From Pseudomonadales bacterium (GTDB taxonomy: Bacteria > Pseudomonadota > Gammaproteobacteria > Pseudomonadales > Halieaceae), in assembly GCA_024234855.1 (NCBI GenBank), contig JACKNN010000009.1:1-55167 (forward strand): 55,167 nucleotides of DNA, in the 5' to 3' direction. Shown in pieces: positions 17,581 to 26,312 of this stretch; within the stretch, counting starts at the first letter, position 1, and each line of letters starts with the position of its first letter. The translations under genes and the position numbers were made by a program. The notes beneath the pieces were generated by a model. It was not told where the DNA came from and did no database searches. It saw only the letters and a program-made list of their open reading frames with translations.

Positions 17581-18004
17581 CCGAATCCGACCCGGCGGGC
17601 TGCCTGGTGGTAATACTCAGGTGGACAAAACCCATCTGCCCGGCGGCATCCATCGCGCGCACCACATACTGGTGGGCGGCGTCCGCGTCCGCTGTGATTA
17701 CCATGGGCAAGGTGGTGTCACCTGCAGAAATCTTGTAGATGGCGGCCTGCAGGGTGCGCATACGGTTGTCCACCAGGCCCTGGCCATTGACGCGATAACT
17801 GCCGGCTTCATCCACCAGGATCTCGATCTGCTGGTCACTGGCTTCCCTGGTGCTGCCCTGGGCCTCGGGAAGATCGATGCTCAACTGGGTTTCGCGGGTG
17901 AAGGTGGTCGACACCATGAAGAAAATCAGCAGCAGGAACACCACATCAATCAACGGGGTCAGGTTGATACCGACCTCCTCGCGGTGTTTGCGCCGGAATT
18001 TCAA
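17573..18004 (-). CDS. exbD: ExbD/TolR-family biopolymer transport protein
   Basis: A 143-residue inner-membrane protein with a short cytoplasmic N-terminus (KFRRKHREE), one transmembrane helix containing the proton-pathway aspartate (LIDVVFLLLIFFM, residues ~18-35), and a periplasmic domain. It partners ExbB/TolQ to couple the proton gradient to envelope work. It overlaps exbB by 4 bases. In Pseudomonas an exbB-exbD pair also sits between comEC and lpxK. Whether this pair serves a TonB, a Tol system or an LPS-related task is unknown; no tonB or tolA is near. Confidence 0.92.
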   Translation of the reverse strand: MKFRRKHREEVGINLTPLIDVVFLLLIFFMVSTTFTRETQLSIDLPEAQGSTREASDQQIEILVDEAGSYRVNGQGLVDNRMRTLQAAIYKISAGDTTLPMVITADADAAHQYVVRAMDAAGQMGFVHLSITTRQPAGSDSGG

Positions 18005-18624
18005 GAGTGGGCTTCCGCGTTCTCTTCACTGTGCAGGGCATCGACCAGCTTGATGGTTTCCTGCTCCAGTTCGACCACGATGCCGTCGATGCGACCGACA
18101 AAATAACGGTGCATCACCAGTGCGGGTATAGCCACGGTAAGGCCTGCGGCAGTGGTGATCAGGGCCTTGGAGATACCGCCGGCCAGGGCGCTGGCGTTGC
18201 CGGTGCCCTGGGCCATGATTTCGGCAAACACCTGTATCATGCCCACCACGGTACCAAGCAGGCCGAGCAGTGGCGCCACCGCCGCGATCGTACCCAGGGT
18301 GTTGAGGTAGCGCTCCAGGTCGTGCACCACATGGCCTGCGGCCTCCTGGATGCTCTCTTTCATGACGTCCCGGCCGTGGTAGGCATTGCCCAGGCCTGCG
18401 GCGAGTATGCGTCCCAGCGGGGAGGCCTTCCTCAGGTTGCGCAAGCGCTCGGCGTCCAGTTCACCGGCCTTGAGCTGCTTCCACACGGTGGCGAGCAGGT
18501 GCGGCGGCGCGATCTTCCTGGGGTTGAGGGTATACAGGCGCTCCACACAGATCGCCAGGCCAACGACGGAGCACAGCATAATAAGCACCATCAGCCAGCC
18601 GCCTGCAGTCAGCAATTCAAGCAC
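18001..18624 (-). CDS. exbB: ExbB/TolQ-family (MotA/TolQ/ExbB) proton channel protein
   Basis: A 207-residue protein with three transmembrane helices: residues ~8-28, and the conserved pair GTIAAVAPLLGLLGTVVGMI (~110-130) and GISKALITTAAGLTVAIPAL (~145-170). The latter two form the proton channel with ExbD. The start is GTG with GGGAGAGG upstream. It follows comEC on the same strand after 72 bp and overlaps exbD. Its placement at the head of the lipid A genes suggests an envelope role, but the energised partner cannot be read from sequence. Confidence 0.93.
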   Translation of the reverse strand: MLELLTAGGWLMVLIMLCSVVGLAICVERLYTLNPRKIAPPHLLATVWKQLKAGELDAERLRNLRKASPLGRILAAGLGNAYHGRDVMKESIQEAAGHVVHDLERYLNTLGTIAAVAPLLGLLGTVVGMIQVFAEIMAQGTGNASALAGGISKALITTAAGLTVAIPALVMHRYFVGRIDGIVVELEQETIKLVDALHSEENAEAHS

Positions 18625-18696
18625 AAGCCCTCTCCCCTGTTTTTTGTAGTGGCGCCATTATACGCATAGGGCGAAGGGGTAAGAAACTACGAGGAA

Positions 18697-21021
18697 TCAC
18701 CTCCAGAAACGCCGCTGCCGCTGCCGCCAGGCGCGCACCCGGATCGGCTCTCCGGGAGCGAATTCGAACTCCAGGGCACCGCCCGCAGCCGTGTCGTACA
18801 CCAGCGCGCCGTTGCGTCGCAGGCGCTCGACGACAGCGGGATGCGGGTGGCCAAAGCGGTTGGCATAGCCGCTGCTGACGGCCGCCATAGCCGGCTGCAC
18901 GAACTTGAGGACTGCCCAGGAAGAGGATGTGCGGCTGCCGTGGTGCGCAACCAGCAACCAGTCGCTGGCCAGGGCATCGCCCCAGTAGCGCACCAGCTCG
19001 CGTTCCCGGGCGTTTTCTATGTCACCGGCCAGCAGCAGTCTGTGGCCGGCCGCCTCAATCTGCAGGACGCAGGAGCTGTCGTTGCTCGACCCGCCGTCGG
19101 CGCCGGCAGGGGAGAGGAAGCGGAAGGTCTGCCCCCGTGGCCAGCGCCAGGCCTGACCAGCCCGGCAGGGCCGGCCCCGGGTCAGGCCCGGCACCCGGCC
19201 ACCGTAATACACGCGCCCGGCCGGCAGTGCGGCCAGCAGGGTGGCGGCGCCGGCACTGTGGTCATTGTCGGGGTGACTGATGACGAGGGTATCCAGCTCG
19301 CCTGCGCCCCGCAGGCGCAAATAGGGCAGCAGCACGGTGCTCGCCATATTGGCGCCGGCCGGATCGCCGCCGCCAGTATCGTAAACCAGGGTTCTGTCAC
19401 CGGACTGGACGACCACCGAGGTACCCTGCCCCACGTCCAGTACCGTCATACGCGTAAGCCCCGCCGGCTCCGCTACCGCGGGGAAGGCCGCCCGAAGGTC
19501 GGGTGGCAATGCCATCGGCAGCACCAGCAACACAGCCAGTGCCCGCCCCCGCCATTGCAGCGGCAGCACCAACAGGACCACTCCGGTGACCGCCAGTACG
19601 ACCTCGGTGAGTCCGGCCTGCCAATTCCGGTACAACCAGCTATCCGCATGGTCGACGCCCCCCTGGGCCAGGGGCAGCAACTGCTGCAGTGGCCAGGCCG
19701 CCATCCGCCAGAGGAACAGCTCCATGCCAGGCAGCAGGTACATCGCCACTACCGCCAGCAGTGCCAGGGGAACCACCACCAGGCCCACCAACGGGACCAT
19801 GGCGAAGTTGGCGAGGCCCGCCACGAGGCTGCTGCCGCCAAACCACCAGGCGCCCAGGGGCAGCATGACCAGCGACATATAGCCGTGGGTCCAGAGCGCA
19901 CGCCGCCAGGGCCGCCGGCCCGGCTGCCATCGCGCCAGCCACAACAGCGCCGCAACCGAGGCGAAAGACAGCCAGAAGCCACTGCCCAGCGCCACCAGGG
20001 GATTGATCAGCAGCACCACGGCCGCCGCCAGCAAGAGGTTGTTGGCTGCTGCGCTGCCGCGCCCGGCAAGGGCCGCGAGGATAAAGCAAAGCAGCATGCA
20101 CAGCGCGCGCTGGGTGGCCACGGAAAACCCTGCCAGGGCGCAATACGCTGTGCTGCAGAACAGTGCCAGCACTGCCGGCAGCCAGTTGAGTGCCAGTCCC
20201 GCCATCAGCAGTGTCCGCTGCAGCAGGTTGCCAAAGACAAATGCTGCAGCCGCAACAAGGCCGATATGCAGCCCCGAGATCACCAGCAGGTGGTTGAGAC
20301 CGAAGTGCTGAAACAGCGTCCACAGGCGGGTGTCGATCCCGCTTTTGTCCGCCACGGTCAGCGCAGCCAGTATGGCGGTGACGTCGGTGCCCAGGGGCAG
20401 CGCGCTTATTCTCTCGGCAATCAGCTGTCGCTGCCGGTCAGCAGGCAGAGTAAGCGAGGTCCACCGCGCCCGCCGCGGGGTTGCCCGCACTCCCTTGCCC
20501 GCGCTGACGCTGCCCACGGCGTCGATGCCGGTCTGGGCGTACCAGGATTGCTGGTTGAAGGAACCCGGATTGGCCAGGCCCCAGGGCTTGCGGAGCCTCA
20601 CCGGAAAAGTCCAGCGGTCGCCGGGAATCATTTTGGCGGGGCCGTAATAGGACAACAGCACCCGGTCCGGCCCCCGGCAGTGCGGCGGCTCCAGCTGCCG
20701 CACGGCGAATTCGAACCGCTGTCGGCTGCCGCGCTCGGGAAACACCGTCAGGCGTGGCAGGGAGGCCACCTCGCCGGTCACGCTGAGGGGCTGGCCGACA
20801 CAGGTTTCGGCAAGGCGTCGGTCCAGCATCGCCTGTCCGCAGGACAGTGCCAGGGCACAGCCGACAGCCAGTCCGGCGCAGAAGCGCCAGGCAAATCCCC
20901 TGCGCAAGAGCAGGAGCAATCCCAGTGCCGACAGTAGCAGGGTCAGCCAGGGTTGCGGCAGGCGTGGCAACAGCAGGACCGGGAACATGCCCGACACCAG
21001 CCCGATCATCCATGATCTCAT
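18697..21021 (-). CDS. comEC: ComEC/Rec2-family DNA internalisation protein
   Basis: A 774-residue polytopic membrane protein. It has a DUF4131-type N-terminal domain with predicted OB fold (residues ~40-200), a competence domain with NHLLVISGLHIGL (~250) and about ten hydrophobic helices. A metallo-beta-lactamase-like C-terminal domain starts at VLDVGQGTSVVV, with metal-binding ISHPDNDHSAGA and VAHHGSR. Such proteins carry single-stranded DNA through the inner membrane during transformation. Full length and intact, so natural competence is possible, though no other competence genes are in the window. It is divergent from the DUF2062 gene. Confidence 0.94.
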   Translation of the reverse strand: MRSWMIGLVSGMFPVLLLPRLPQPWLTLLLSALGLLLLLRRGFAWRFCAGLAVGCALALSCGQAMLDRRLAETCVGQPLSVTGEVASLPRLTVFPERGSRQRFEFAVRQLEPPHCRGPDRVLLSYYGPAKMIPGDRWTFPVRLRKPWGLANPGSFNQQSWYAQTGIDAVGSVSAGKGVRATPRRARWTSLTLPADRQRQLIAERISALPLGTDVTAILAALTVADKSGIDTRLWTLFQHFGLNHLLVISGLHIGLVAAAAFVFGNLLQRTLLMAGLALNWLPAVLALFCSTAYCALAGFSVATQRALCMLLCFILAALAGRGSAAANNLLLAAAVVLLINPLVALGSGFWLSFASVAALLWLARWQPGRRPWRRALWTHGYMSLVMLPLGAWWFGGSSLVAGLANFAMVPLVGLVVVPLALLAVVAMYLLPGMELFLWRMAAWPLQQLLPLAQGGVDHADSWLYRNWQAGLTEVVLAVTGVVLLVLPLQWRGRALAVLLVLPMALPPDLRAAFPAVAEPAGLTRMTVLDVGQGTSVVVQSGDRTLVYDTGGGDPAGANMASTVLLPYLRLRGAGELDTLVISHPDNDHSAGAATLLAALPAGRVYYGGRVPGLTRGRPCRAGQAWRWPRGQTFRFLSPAGADGGSSNDSSCVLQIEAAGHRLLLAGDIENARERELVRYWGDALASDWLLVAHHGSRTSSSWAVLKFVQPAMAAVSSGYANRFGHPHPAVVERLRRNGALVYDTAAGGALEFEFAPGEPIRVRAWRQRQRRFWR

Positions 21022-21162
21022 CTAGAGTACCCGGCGCTTTGTAGGCATAATAGCGACGGCCGGGACAGAAGCGACACTGCAAATCCCGGCCGCAACACCA
21101 CAGCCCCGCCAGTGAATCACAAGCCAGCAGGGAACGACACAGCAGATCCGGCCACCCAACGC

Positions 21163-21693
21163 ATGCCCAAAAAAGCCCTGAAATCGCTGATGCCCAGTGC
21201 CGCCCGGATACGTGAAATAAAATCACTGCACGTCCTGGGCGATTGGATTTACGCCACCAACCTGTGGCACCTGAATCGCTACTCTGCATCAATGGCGTTT
21301 TTTGTCGGCCTGTTCGTGGCCTTCATGCCGATACCCGGGCAAATGCCTGTCGCGGCCCTGCTGGCATTGCTGCTGCGCTGCAACCTGCCTATTTCGATAT
21401 GCCTGGTCTGGATTACCAATCCGCTGACCATGCCCGCGCTGTTTTTCATGGCCTACCAGGTCGGCGCGCTGATCATCAATGTCCCGCTTGCGCCGATGGC
21501 GTTTGAACTGAGTTTTGACTGGCTGGGCAGCCAACTGGCTCATATCTGGCAACCCTTTTTGCTGGGATGCCTGATCTGCGGCCTGTTTTTTGGCTGTCTT
21601 GGCTATTTTGTGGTCAGCCTGTTGTGGCGCTGGCGGGTGTCGGTCCACTGGCGCGAACGCAAGCGCAGGCGCGCCCTCCGACAGAAAAGCTAG
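21163..21693 (+). CDS. DUF2062 domain membrane protein
   Basis: A small inner-membrane protein of about 176 residues with three or four hydrophobic segments: FFVGLFVAFMPIPGQMPVAALLALLL, LVWITNPLTMPALFFMAYQVG, and a C-terminal helix before a basic tail (RERKRRRALRQKS). The NLWHLNRYS and ITNPLTM strings are DUF2062 hallmarks. The function is unknown; in Pseudomonas a homologue lies next to comEC as here. I choose the ATG at 21163 because MPKKALKSLMPSAARIRE matches the usual family start. A GTG at 21112 in the same frame is possible; neither has a clear ribosome-binding site. Confidence 0.88.
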   Translation: MPKKALKSLMPSAARIREIKSLHVLGDWIYATNLWHLNRYSASMAFFVGLFVAFMPIPGQMPVAALLALLLRCNLPISICLVWITNPLTMPALFFMAYQVGALIINVPLAPMAFELSFDWLGSQLAHIWQPFLLGCLICGLFFGCLGYFVVSLLWRWRVSVHWRERKRRRALRQKS

Positions 21694-21752
21694 CCCGCCC
21701 GAAACCCGGTCGTAATCGGCAGCGGGGGACGGCGGGGCGGCGAGACGGATGC

Positions 21753-23000
21753 CTAGTTTCGATCCTGGTTGAGAATCATGGCCGGTGCCAGCCGCGCGGC
21801 ACGCAGCGCCGGATAAATCGCGGCAATCACGCACATGGCAAACGCGACCGCGCCCACCACCACGATATCCCGCCACAGCAGGTCGACCGGCAGGAACGAA
21901 ACGGGGTAGACATCGGTATTGAGAAAATTCATATCCAGCAGGCGTTCCAGCCCGCTCACCAGGTCCGGCACCACGAGGCTTCCCGCAGCGCCCAGCACAG
22001 CACCGAGGGTGACCCCCACCAGCCCGATCATCGCACCCTGCAGGACGAAGATCATGGCAATATCCCGGGGCGCAGCGCCCAGGGTGCGCAGAATGGCGAT
22101 ACTGCCCTGCTTGTCGAATACCACCAATACCAGCGACGACACCACGTTGAATGCGGCCACCGCGATGATGGAGAACAACAGTATAGTCACCAGGTCACGC
22201 GATAACTGGATAGCCGAATACAGGTTGCCGTGGGTCATCATCCAGTTGGTGGCGTAATAGCCGGTGGGCATATTATTCATCAGCTCCCAGCCGATCCGGG
22301 TCACGTCGAATAAATCCCGGGTGGCAACGCGCAGGCCACTGACAGCCGTCCCCAGGCCCGCGAGGTCAGACGCCAACGGCAGTTGGACCAGCGCCGCCAC
22401 CTGGTCGAGCTCGGTACCGGTCTTAAGCACCGCCACCAGCTTGAGGGATTCAAACCGTGTTGCCCTGGCTTCCTGTCCCGGGCCGGCACCCGGCACAATC
22501 AGGGTCAGTTCATCCCCCGGTTTTACACCGAGGTGATCGGCGATACCCACCCCGAGGATCAGGCTGTTGGGGATAGCGGCGAACGCGGCGACCGCCTCCT
22601 CCCCCAGGCCCGCCAGCTGGCGCGCGACCGCGGCGGGATCGCTGCTGTCGATACCCACACCCTTGGCGGTCTCTATCTGGCCGCCGCGCATGAACAGGGC
22701 GTCAAATTCGGTAAAGGGTGTCACTTCAAGTACATCGGGATGCTGCCCAACCAGCGCCATTTGCTCCCGCCAATTCGCTATCGGGATCGCCGAATGCAGC
22801 GTAATGTGCGGCACCATGCCGAGGATGCGTTCGCGCATTTCCTTGTCGAACCCGTTCATCACCGACAGCACGAGGATCAGCAGGCTGATGGCGAGCACCA
22901 GGCCCAGCATCGACAGGCTGGAAAGAAACGTGGACAGCTGCGCCCCGCCGAAGGCGAAGGTGTAGCGCACGGCGATGCGCAGGCGCTCCCAGGCACTCAT
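21753..23000 (-). CDS. lolE: lipoprotein-releasing transporter permease (LolE-type)
   Basis: One of two membrane subunits of the LolCDE ABC transporter that extracts outer-membrane lipoproteins from the inner membrane for LolA. 415 residues. The N-terminal helix LSMLGLVLAISLLILVLSVMNGF is followed by a large periplasmic MacB-like domain (~50-260) and three C-terminal helices with FtsX-type ILRTLGAAPRDIAMIFVLQGAMIG. ATG overlaps the lolD stop (ATGA). I call it LolE by its position after lolD; C and E cannot be firmly told apart by sequence alone here. Confidence 0.93.
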   Translation of the reverse strand: MSAWERLRIAVRYTFAFGGAQLSTFLSSLSMLGLVLAISLLILVLSVMNGFDKEMRERILGMVPHITLHSAIPIANWREQMALVGQHPDVLEVTPFTEFDALFMRGGQIETAKGVGIDSSDPAAVARQLAGLGEEAVAAFAAIPNSLILGVGIADHLGVKPGDELTLIVPGAGPGQEARATRFESLKLVAVLKTGTELDQVAALVQLPLASDLAGLGTAVSGLRVATRDLFDVTRIGWELMNNMPTGYYATNWMMTHGNLYSAIQLSRDLVTILLFSIIAVAAFNVVSSLVLVVFDKQGSIAILRTLGAAPRDIAMIFVLQGAMIGLVGVTLGAVLGAAGSLVVPDLVSGLERLLDMNFLNTDVYPVSFLPVDLLWRDIVVVGAVAFAMCVIAAIYPALRAARLAPAMILNQDRN

Positions 23001-23677
23001 GGCAGGGCCCGAAGCCCGCCGTCGTACAATTCCAGCGTACGATTCATCTGGCCCGCGATCGCGGGATCGTGGGTCACCACCACGAAGGCCGAGCTCTCCT
23101 GCCCCAACTCATCGATCAGTGCCAGCACCTGGCCCGCCGAGCGGGGATCCAGGTTGCCGGTGGGCTCGTCCATGAGCACGACATCGGGGCTGCCGACCAG
23201 CGCCCTGGCGATGGCCACACGCTGGCGTTCGCCTCCGGACAACTGCCCCGGGCGGTGGTCCAGACGGTGCGACATGCCCACGCGGTCCAGCATTTGCGCC
23301 GCCCGGTGCCAGGCCTCAGCCCGCGGCAACCCGCCAATCAGCAGCGGCATGCCCACGTTCTCACGGGCGTCAAATTCCGGCAGCAGGTGGTGGAACTGGT
23401 AGACGAACCCCAGCCGCCGATTGCGCAGCTGGCACAATTGCTGCTCGGCCAGCGTCGCCAGGTCCTGTCCCGCCATCAGCACCCTGCCACTGGTGGGGTT
23501 ATCGAGACCTCCCAGCAAATTGAGCAGGGTGGACTTGCCCGAGCCCGAGGCGCCGATGATCGCGATTTTTTCCCCGGCCAGCAGGCGCAGTTCAACGTTT
23601 TGCAGCACGGTAACCGTCCTGCCGCCATCTTCATACACGCGGCCCAGCGACTCACAGCGAAGAACCGGTTCACTCAT
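22997..23677 (-). CDS. lolD: lipoprotein-releasing system ATP-binding protein
   Basis: The ATPase of LolCDE, 226 residues. Motifs: Walker A GASGSGKSTLLNLLGGLD (residues ~41-58), the LolD/MacB-type Q-loop region FVYQFHHLLPEF, signature LSGGERQRVAIARAL, Walker B VVLMDEPTGNLD and the switch histidine VVTHD. It overlaps the upstream permease by 8 bases and the downstream permease by 4, so the three subunits are made together. Confidence 0.96.
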   Translation of the reverse strand: MSEPVLRCESLGRVYEDGGRTVTVLQNVELRLLAGEKIAIIGASGSGKSTLLNLLGGLDNPTSGRVLMAGQDLATLAEQQLCQLRNRRLGFVYQFHHLLPEFDARENVGMPLLIGGLPRAEAWHRAAQMLDRVGMSHRLDHRPGQLSGGERQRVAIARALVGSPDVVLMDEPTGNLDPRSAGQVLALIDELGQESSAFVVVTHDPAIAGQMNRTLELYDGGLRALP

Positions 23678-24929
23678 AACGCAATACCTCGGCGGGGGCT
23701 ATCCGGGTGGCCCGCCAGGCGGGGTAGAGGGTGGCGAGCAGGCTGAGCAGAAGCGATGCCAACACCACGGCGCCGACGTCCGGCCACTGCAGGTCGGAAG
23801 GCAACTCGCTGATGAAGTAGACACTGGGATCGAACAATTTGACGCCAAAAATGGTTTCCACAAAGGCGGTCACCCGCGAAATATTGAGCCCGAGGGCGGT
23901 GCCCAGCAGCGCCCCGGCGGAAATACCCACCGTCGCCAGGCCCAGCCCATGGGCGATGAAAATCAGCATGATGCCACCGGCGCGGGCGCCCATGGTGCGC
24001 AGGACAGCGATATCCCGCCGTTTCTCCGCCACCGACATCACCAGCGTCGACACAATATTGAACGCGGCCACCGCCACCACGCTCAGTAACAGCAGGCTCA
24101 CCATCAGCTTCTCCATCTTGACCGCGCGAAACAGTGAACCCTGGCTCTGGCTCCAGTCGCTGACCGTGTACCCGGCCGGCAGGCTGGCAGACAGTGCCGA
24201 CATGATCGCGGGCGCGGCAAACAGGTCCTCAGTCCTCACCTGCAGTCCGTCCACCCGGTCGCGCTGGCCCAGCAACTTCTGCCCGGTAGCCAGCGAAACA
24301 TAGGCCTGGTACGCATCGGGCTGGGCGCCGACCTCGAACAGGCCGGTCACCAGCAGGCGCTTGCTGCGGGGAAAAACGCCCATAGGGGTGACCGTCAGCC
24401 GCGGCACGGTGACGTCGACCCAATCGCCCGGTTGCACCCGCAGGATGCGGGCCAGCGAAGCACCCAGCACCACGTTAAAGCCCGCCTCGTCCAAGCTTTC
24501 CAGGGAACCCTCCACCATCGCGTCGGGGATGCGGGAGACGGTCTTTTCCAGCGCGGGGTCGATTGCCGTGAGGACTGCGCCGCGCAGGTTGGTAGGGCTC
24601 GCCAGCAGCACTTTGGCGGTGATATAGGGCGACACCGCCGTCACACCCGGGGATTGTCGCAGCGTCGCGCTCAATGCCTGCCAACCGGATACGCCGTCAG
24701 CGTAGCTGACGTAGCCGTGCGGCACCAGTGACAGGATACGGCCGCGCAACTCGCCGCCAAAGCCGTTCATGACTGACAACACCGTGATCAGGCTGGCGAC
24801 GCCGAGCACCATGCCCAGCATGGACACCATGGCAATCACCGAGGTAAACCGGTTGCGCTTGCGGCTGAAGCTGTAGCGCAGGCCAATAAACGGGGCGTAA
24901 TTTCGGATGGAACCACCCGGGGGGTTCAC
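23670..24929 (-). CDS. lolC: lipoprotein-releasing transporter permease (LolC-type)
   Basis: The first membrane subunit of LolCDE, 419 residues. The N-terminal PFIGLRYSFSRKRNRFTSVI and first helix with VLSVMNGFGGELRGRIL match LolC/E. A large periplasmic domain follows, then three helices with AVLRTMGARAGGIMLIF. The start is GTG at 24929, fixed by GGAGGT 4 bases upstream; the longer open frame to 25082 runs through nqrM and is not real. It begins 16 bp after nqrM, so the Na+-NQR accessory genes and lolCDE may share a transcript. Confidence 0.94.
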   Translation of the reverse strand: MNPPGGSIRNYAPFIGLRYSFSRKRNRFTSVIAMVSMLGMVLGVASLITVLSVMNGFGGELRGRILSLVPHGYVSYADGVSGWQALSATLRQSPGVTAVSPYITAKVLLASPTNLRGAVLTAIDPALEKTVSRIPDAMVEGSLESLDEAGFNVVLGASLARILRVQPGDWVDVTVPRLTVTPMGVFPRSKRLLVTGLFEVGAQPDAYQAYVSLATGQKLLGQRDRVDGLQVRTEDLFAAPAIMSALSASLPAGYTVSDWSQSQGSLFRAVKMEKLMVSLLLLSVVAVAAFNIVSTLVMSVAEKRRDIAVLRTMGARAGGIMLIFIAHGLGLATVGISAGALLGTALGLNISRVTAFVETIFGVKLFDPSVYFISELPSDLQWPDVGAVVLASLLLSLLATLYPAWRATRIAPAEVLRYE

Positions 24930-24945
24930 CAGGACCTCCGGGGAT

Positions 24946-25179
24946 TTACTTGTCGGCAGGATAATACAGCGCCGGGTCTTTCTTACCCACCTCACCGTCG
25001 CGGGTTTCTTCGTCGCAGCGCTGCGGGTTGCCGCCACAGATTTCGCAGGCGGTGTCGATGCCCAGCGCGCCCATGCCACCACAGGATCCCTTGATGGGTT
25101 TGCGCCCGTTCATCACGCCCACGGCCATCCCCGCCATGACCAGGCAGATGACGAGTACCGATATTAAAAAGAGGGACAT
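24946..25179 (-). CDS. nqrM: Na+-NQR maturation protein NqrM
   Basis: A 77-residue membrane-anchored factor needed to insert the Fe centre between NqrD and NqrE. It has an N-terminal helix (LFLISVLVICLVMAGMAVGV) and then the family signature GRKPIKGSCGG...CEICGGNPQRC with conserved cysteines at 33, 45, 48 and 55. Start ATG has GGAG 8 bases upstream. It follows apbE by 77 bp, completing an nqrA-F, apbE, nqrM set. Confidence 0.94.
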   Translation of the reverse strand: MSLFLISVLVICLVMAGMAVGVMNGRKPIKGSCGGMGALGIDTACEICGGNPQRCDEETRDGEVGKKDPALYYPADK

Positions 25180-25256
25180 ACACTGTCTCCAGAATCCGTG
25201 AGCCGATATTTGCCGCTGCTCGCACCGCCAGCGGCTGTGTCAGATGGCCGCCGGGG

Positions 25257-26312
25257 TCAGGGCTCGGCGCTTTCGAGGTACGGCTCAAATGCCGGGGTAT
25301 GGCTGTCGCTGAATGCCTCCCCCTGTCGCCTGATGAAATATACCGCTAATCCCTGCTCCTGCGCCACCGCCATCGCATCTTCATAGCCCAGCACCACCAG
25401 GGCCGTGGCCCAGCCATCCGCTATCATCGCGCTGGGGTGAACCACCGTCACCGACACCAGGTCGTGCGCCACCGGGTAACCCCTGCGGGGGTCTATGCTG
25501 TGGGAAAACCGCTGGCCGTCGATCTCAAAAAAGTTGCGGTAATCCCCCGAGGTGGCCACGCCCGTGTCGGTGAGCCGGATAGCCTGCTCTACCCCGCGAT
25601 CGCCGCTGTCGGGCCGCTCGATGGCAATACGCCAGGGATCCCCCCGGGCGCTCAGGCCGGCCAGCCGCATTTCACCGCCCACTTCAACCAGGTAACGCGC
25701 CACGCCCTGCGCGCTCAGCCACTGGGCAACACGGTCAACCCCGAAGCCTTTTGCAATGGAGGAAAAATCCAGCGTGACCGGGCTGCGCTTCAGCAGGCGC
25801 TGGCCCTCGCCGTCCAACCGCAAATGATCCTGCCCGACACGCTCCAGTACATCCGTAACCGTGTCGTCAGAAGGCGGGGCAGCCACCGGACCCTGGGGGC
25901 CAAATCCCCACAGGTCAACCAGCGGTGCTACCGTCACATCGTAGGCGCCGTGACTCTGCCAGCCAATAGCCATCGCGGTAGACAGCACAGTATAGAAATC
26001 GGGAGACACGTCGAACCATTCATCCACCGGCAGCGCGTTGAAACGGCTGATCTCGGAGTCGGCCCGGTAGGTCGACATGCTGCTGTTCACCTCGTCCAGC
26101 ACCGCCTCGATACCGGCCTGCAGATCCGCTTCCCCTGGACTGCCCGCAGATCCAATAACGGTGACATGCCAGCTGGTGCCCATGCTCTGGCCACTCAGCT
26201 GTATCGGCGCGTCGCCGCCACTGCAGGCAGCGAGTGCCCACAGGAAAAACAATCCAGTGAAAGAAAAAAGCCACCCTGTCGAGTGGCTTCTTGCGTCAAC
26301 CGCCGAAATCAT
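25257..26312 (-). CDS. apbE: FAD:protein FMN transferase (lipoprotein)
   Basis: Attaches FMN through phosphoester bonds to threonines of NqrB and NqrC in the periplasm. About 351 residues from the ATG at 26312. A short N-terminus, hydrophobic stretch and lipobox LAAC (Cys30) mark a lipoprotein. ApbE features follow: GTSWHVTV, SSMSTYRADSEISRFN, the flavin-site SIAKGFGVDRVA, VEVGGEMRLAG and SIDPRRGYPV with the metal-binding aspartate. The ATG overlaps the end of nqrF (stop 26296). A terminator-like hairpin lies within codons 8-17, which is unusual. No strong Shine-Dalgarno is present. Confidence 0.93.
   Translation of the reverse strand: MISAVDARSHSTGWLFSFTGLFFLWALAACSGGDAPIQLSGQSMGTSWHVTVIGSAGSPGEADLQAGIEAVLDEVNSSMSTYRADSEISRFNALPVDEWFDVSPDFYTVLSTAMAIGWQSHGAYDVTVAPLVDLWGFGPQGPVAAPPSDDTVTDVLERVGQDHLRLDGEGQRLLKRSPVTLDFSSIAKGFGVDRVAQWLSAQGVARYLVEVGGEMRLAGLSARGDPWRIAIERPDSGDRGVEQAIRLTDTGVATSGDYRNFFEIDGQRFSHSIDPRRGYPVAHDLVSVTVVHPSAMIADGWATALVVLGYEDAMAVAQEQGLAVYFIRRQGEAFSDSHTPAFEPYLESAEP
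26264..26289 (-). terminator. rho-independent terminator-like hairpin after nqrF, inside apbE
   Basis: On the minus strand AAGCCAC (26289-26283), an 8-base loop and GTGGCTT (26274-26268) form a 7-bp stem whose last bases run into TTTTTT (26269-26264). It starts 7 bases after the nqrF stop, where an operon terminator is expected. It overlaps the first codons of apbE, so it could attenuate apbE and nqrM relative to nqrA-F. Confidence 0.65.

Noticed and set aside
16195..17613. 472-codon plus-strand frame
   Set aside because: Antisense shadow of msbA.
18841..20937. 698-codon open frame on the plus strand
   Set aside because: It lies antisense to comEC; the translation is Gln/Arg/His/Ala-rich with no family resemblance, a typical high-GC shadow.
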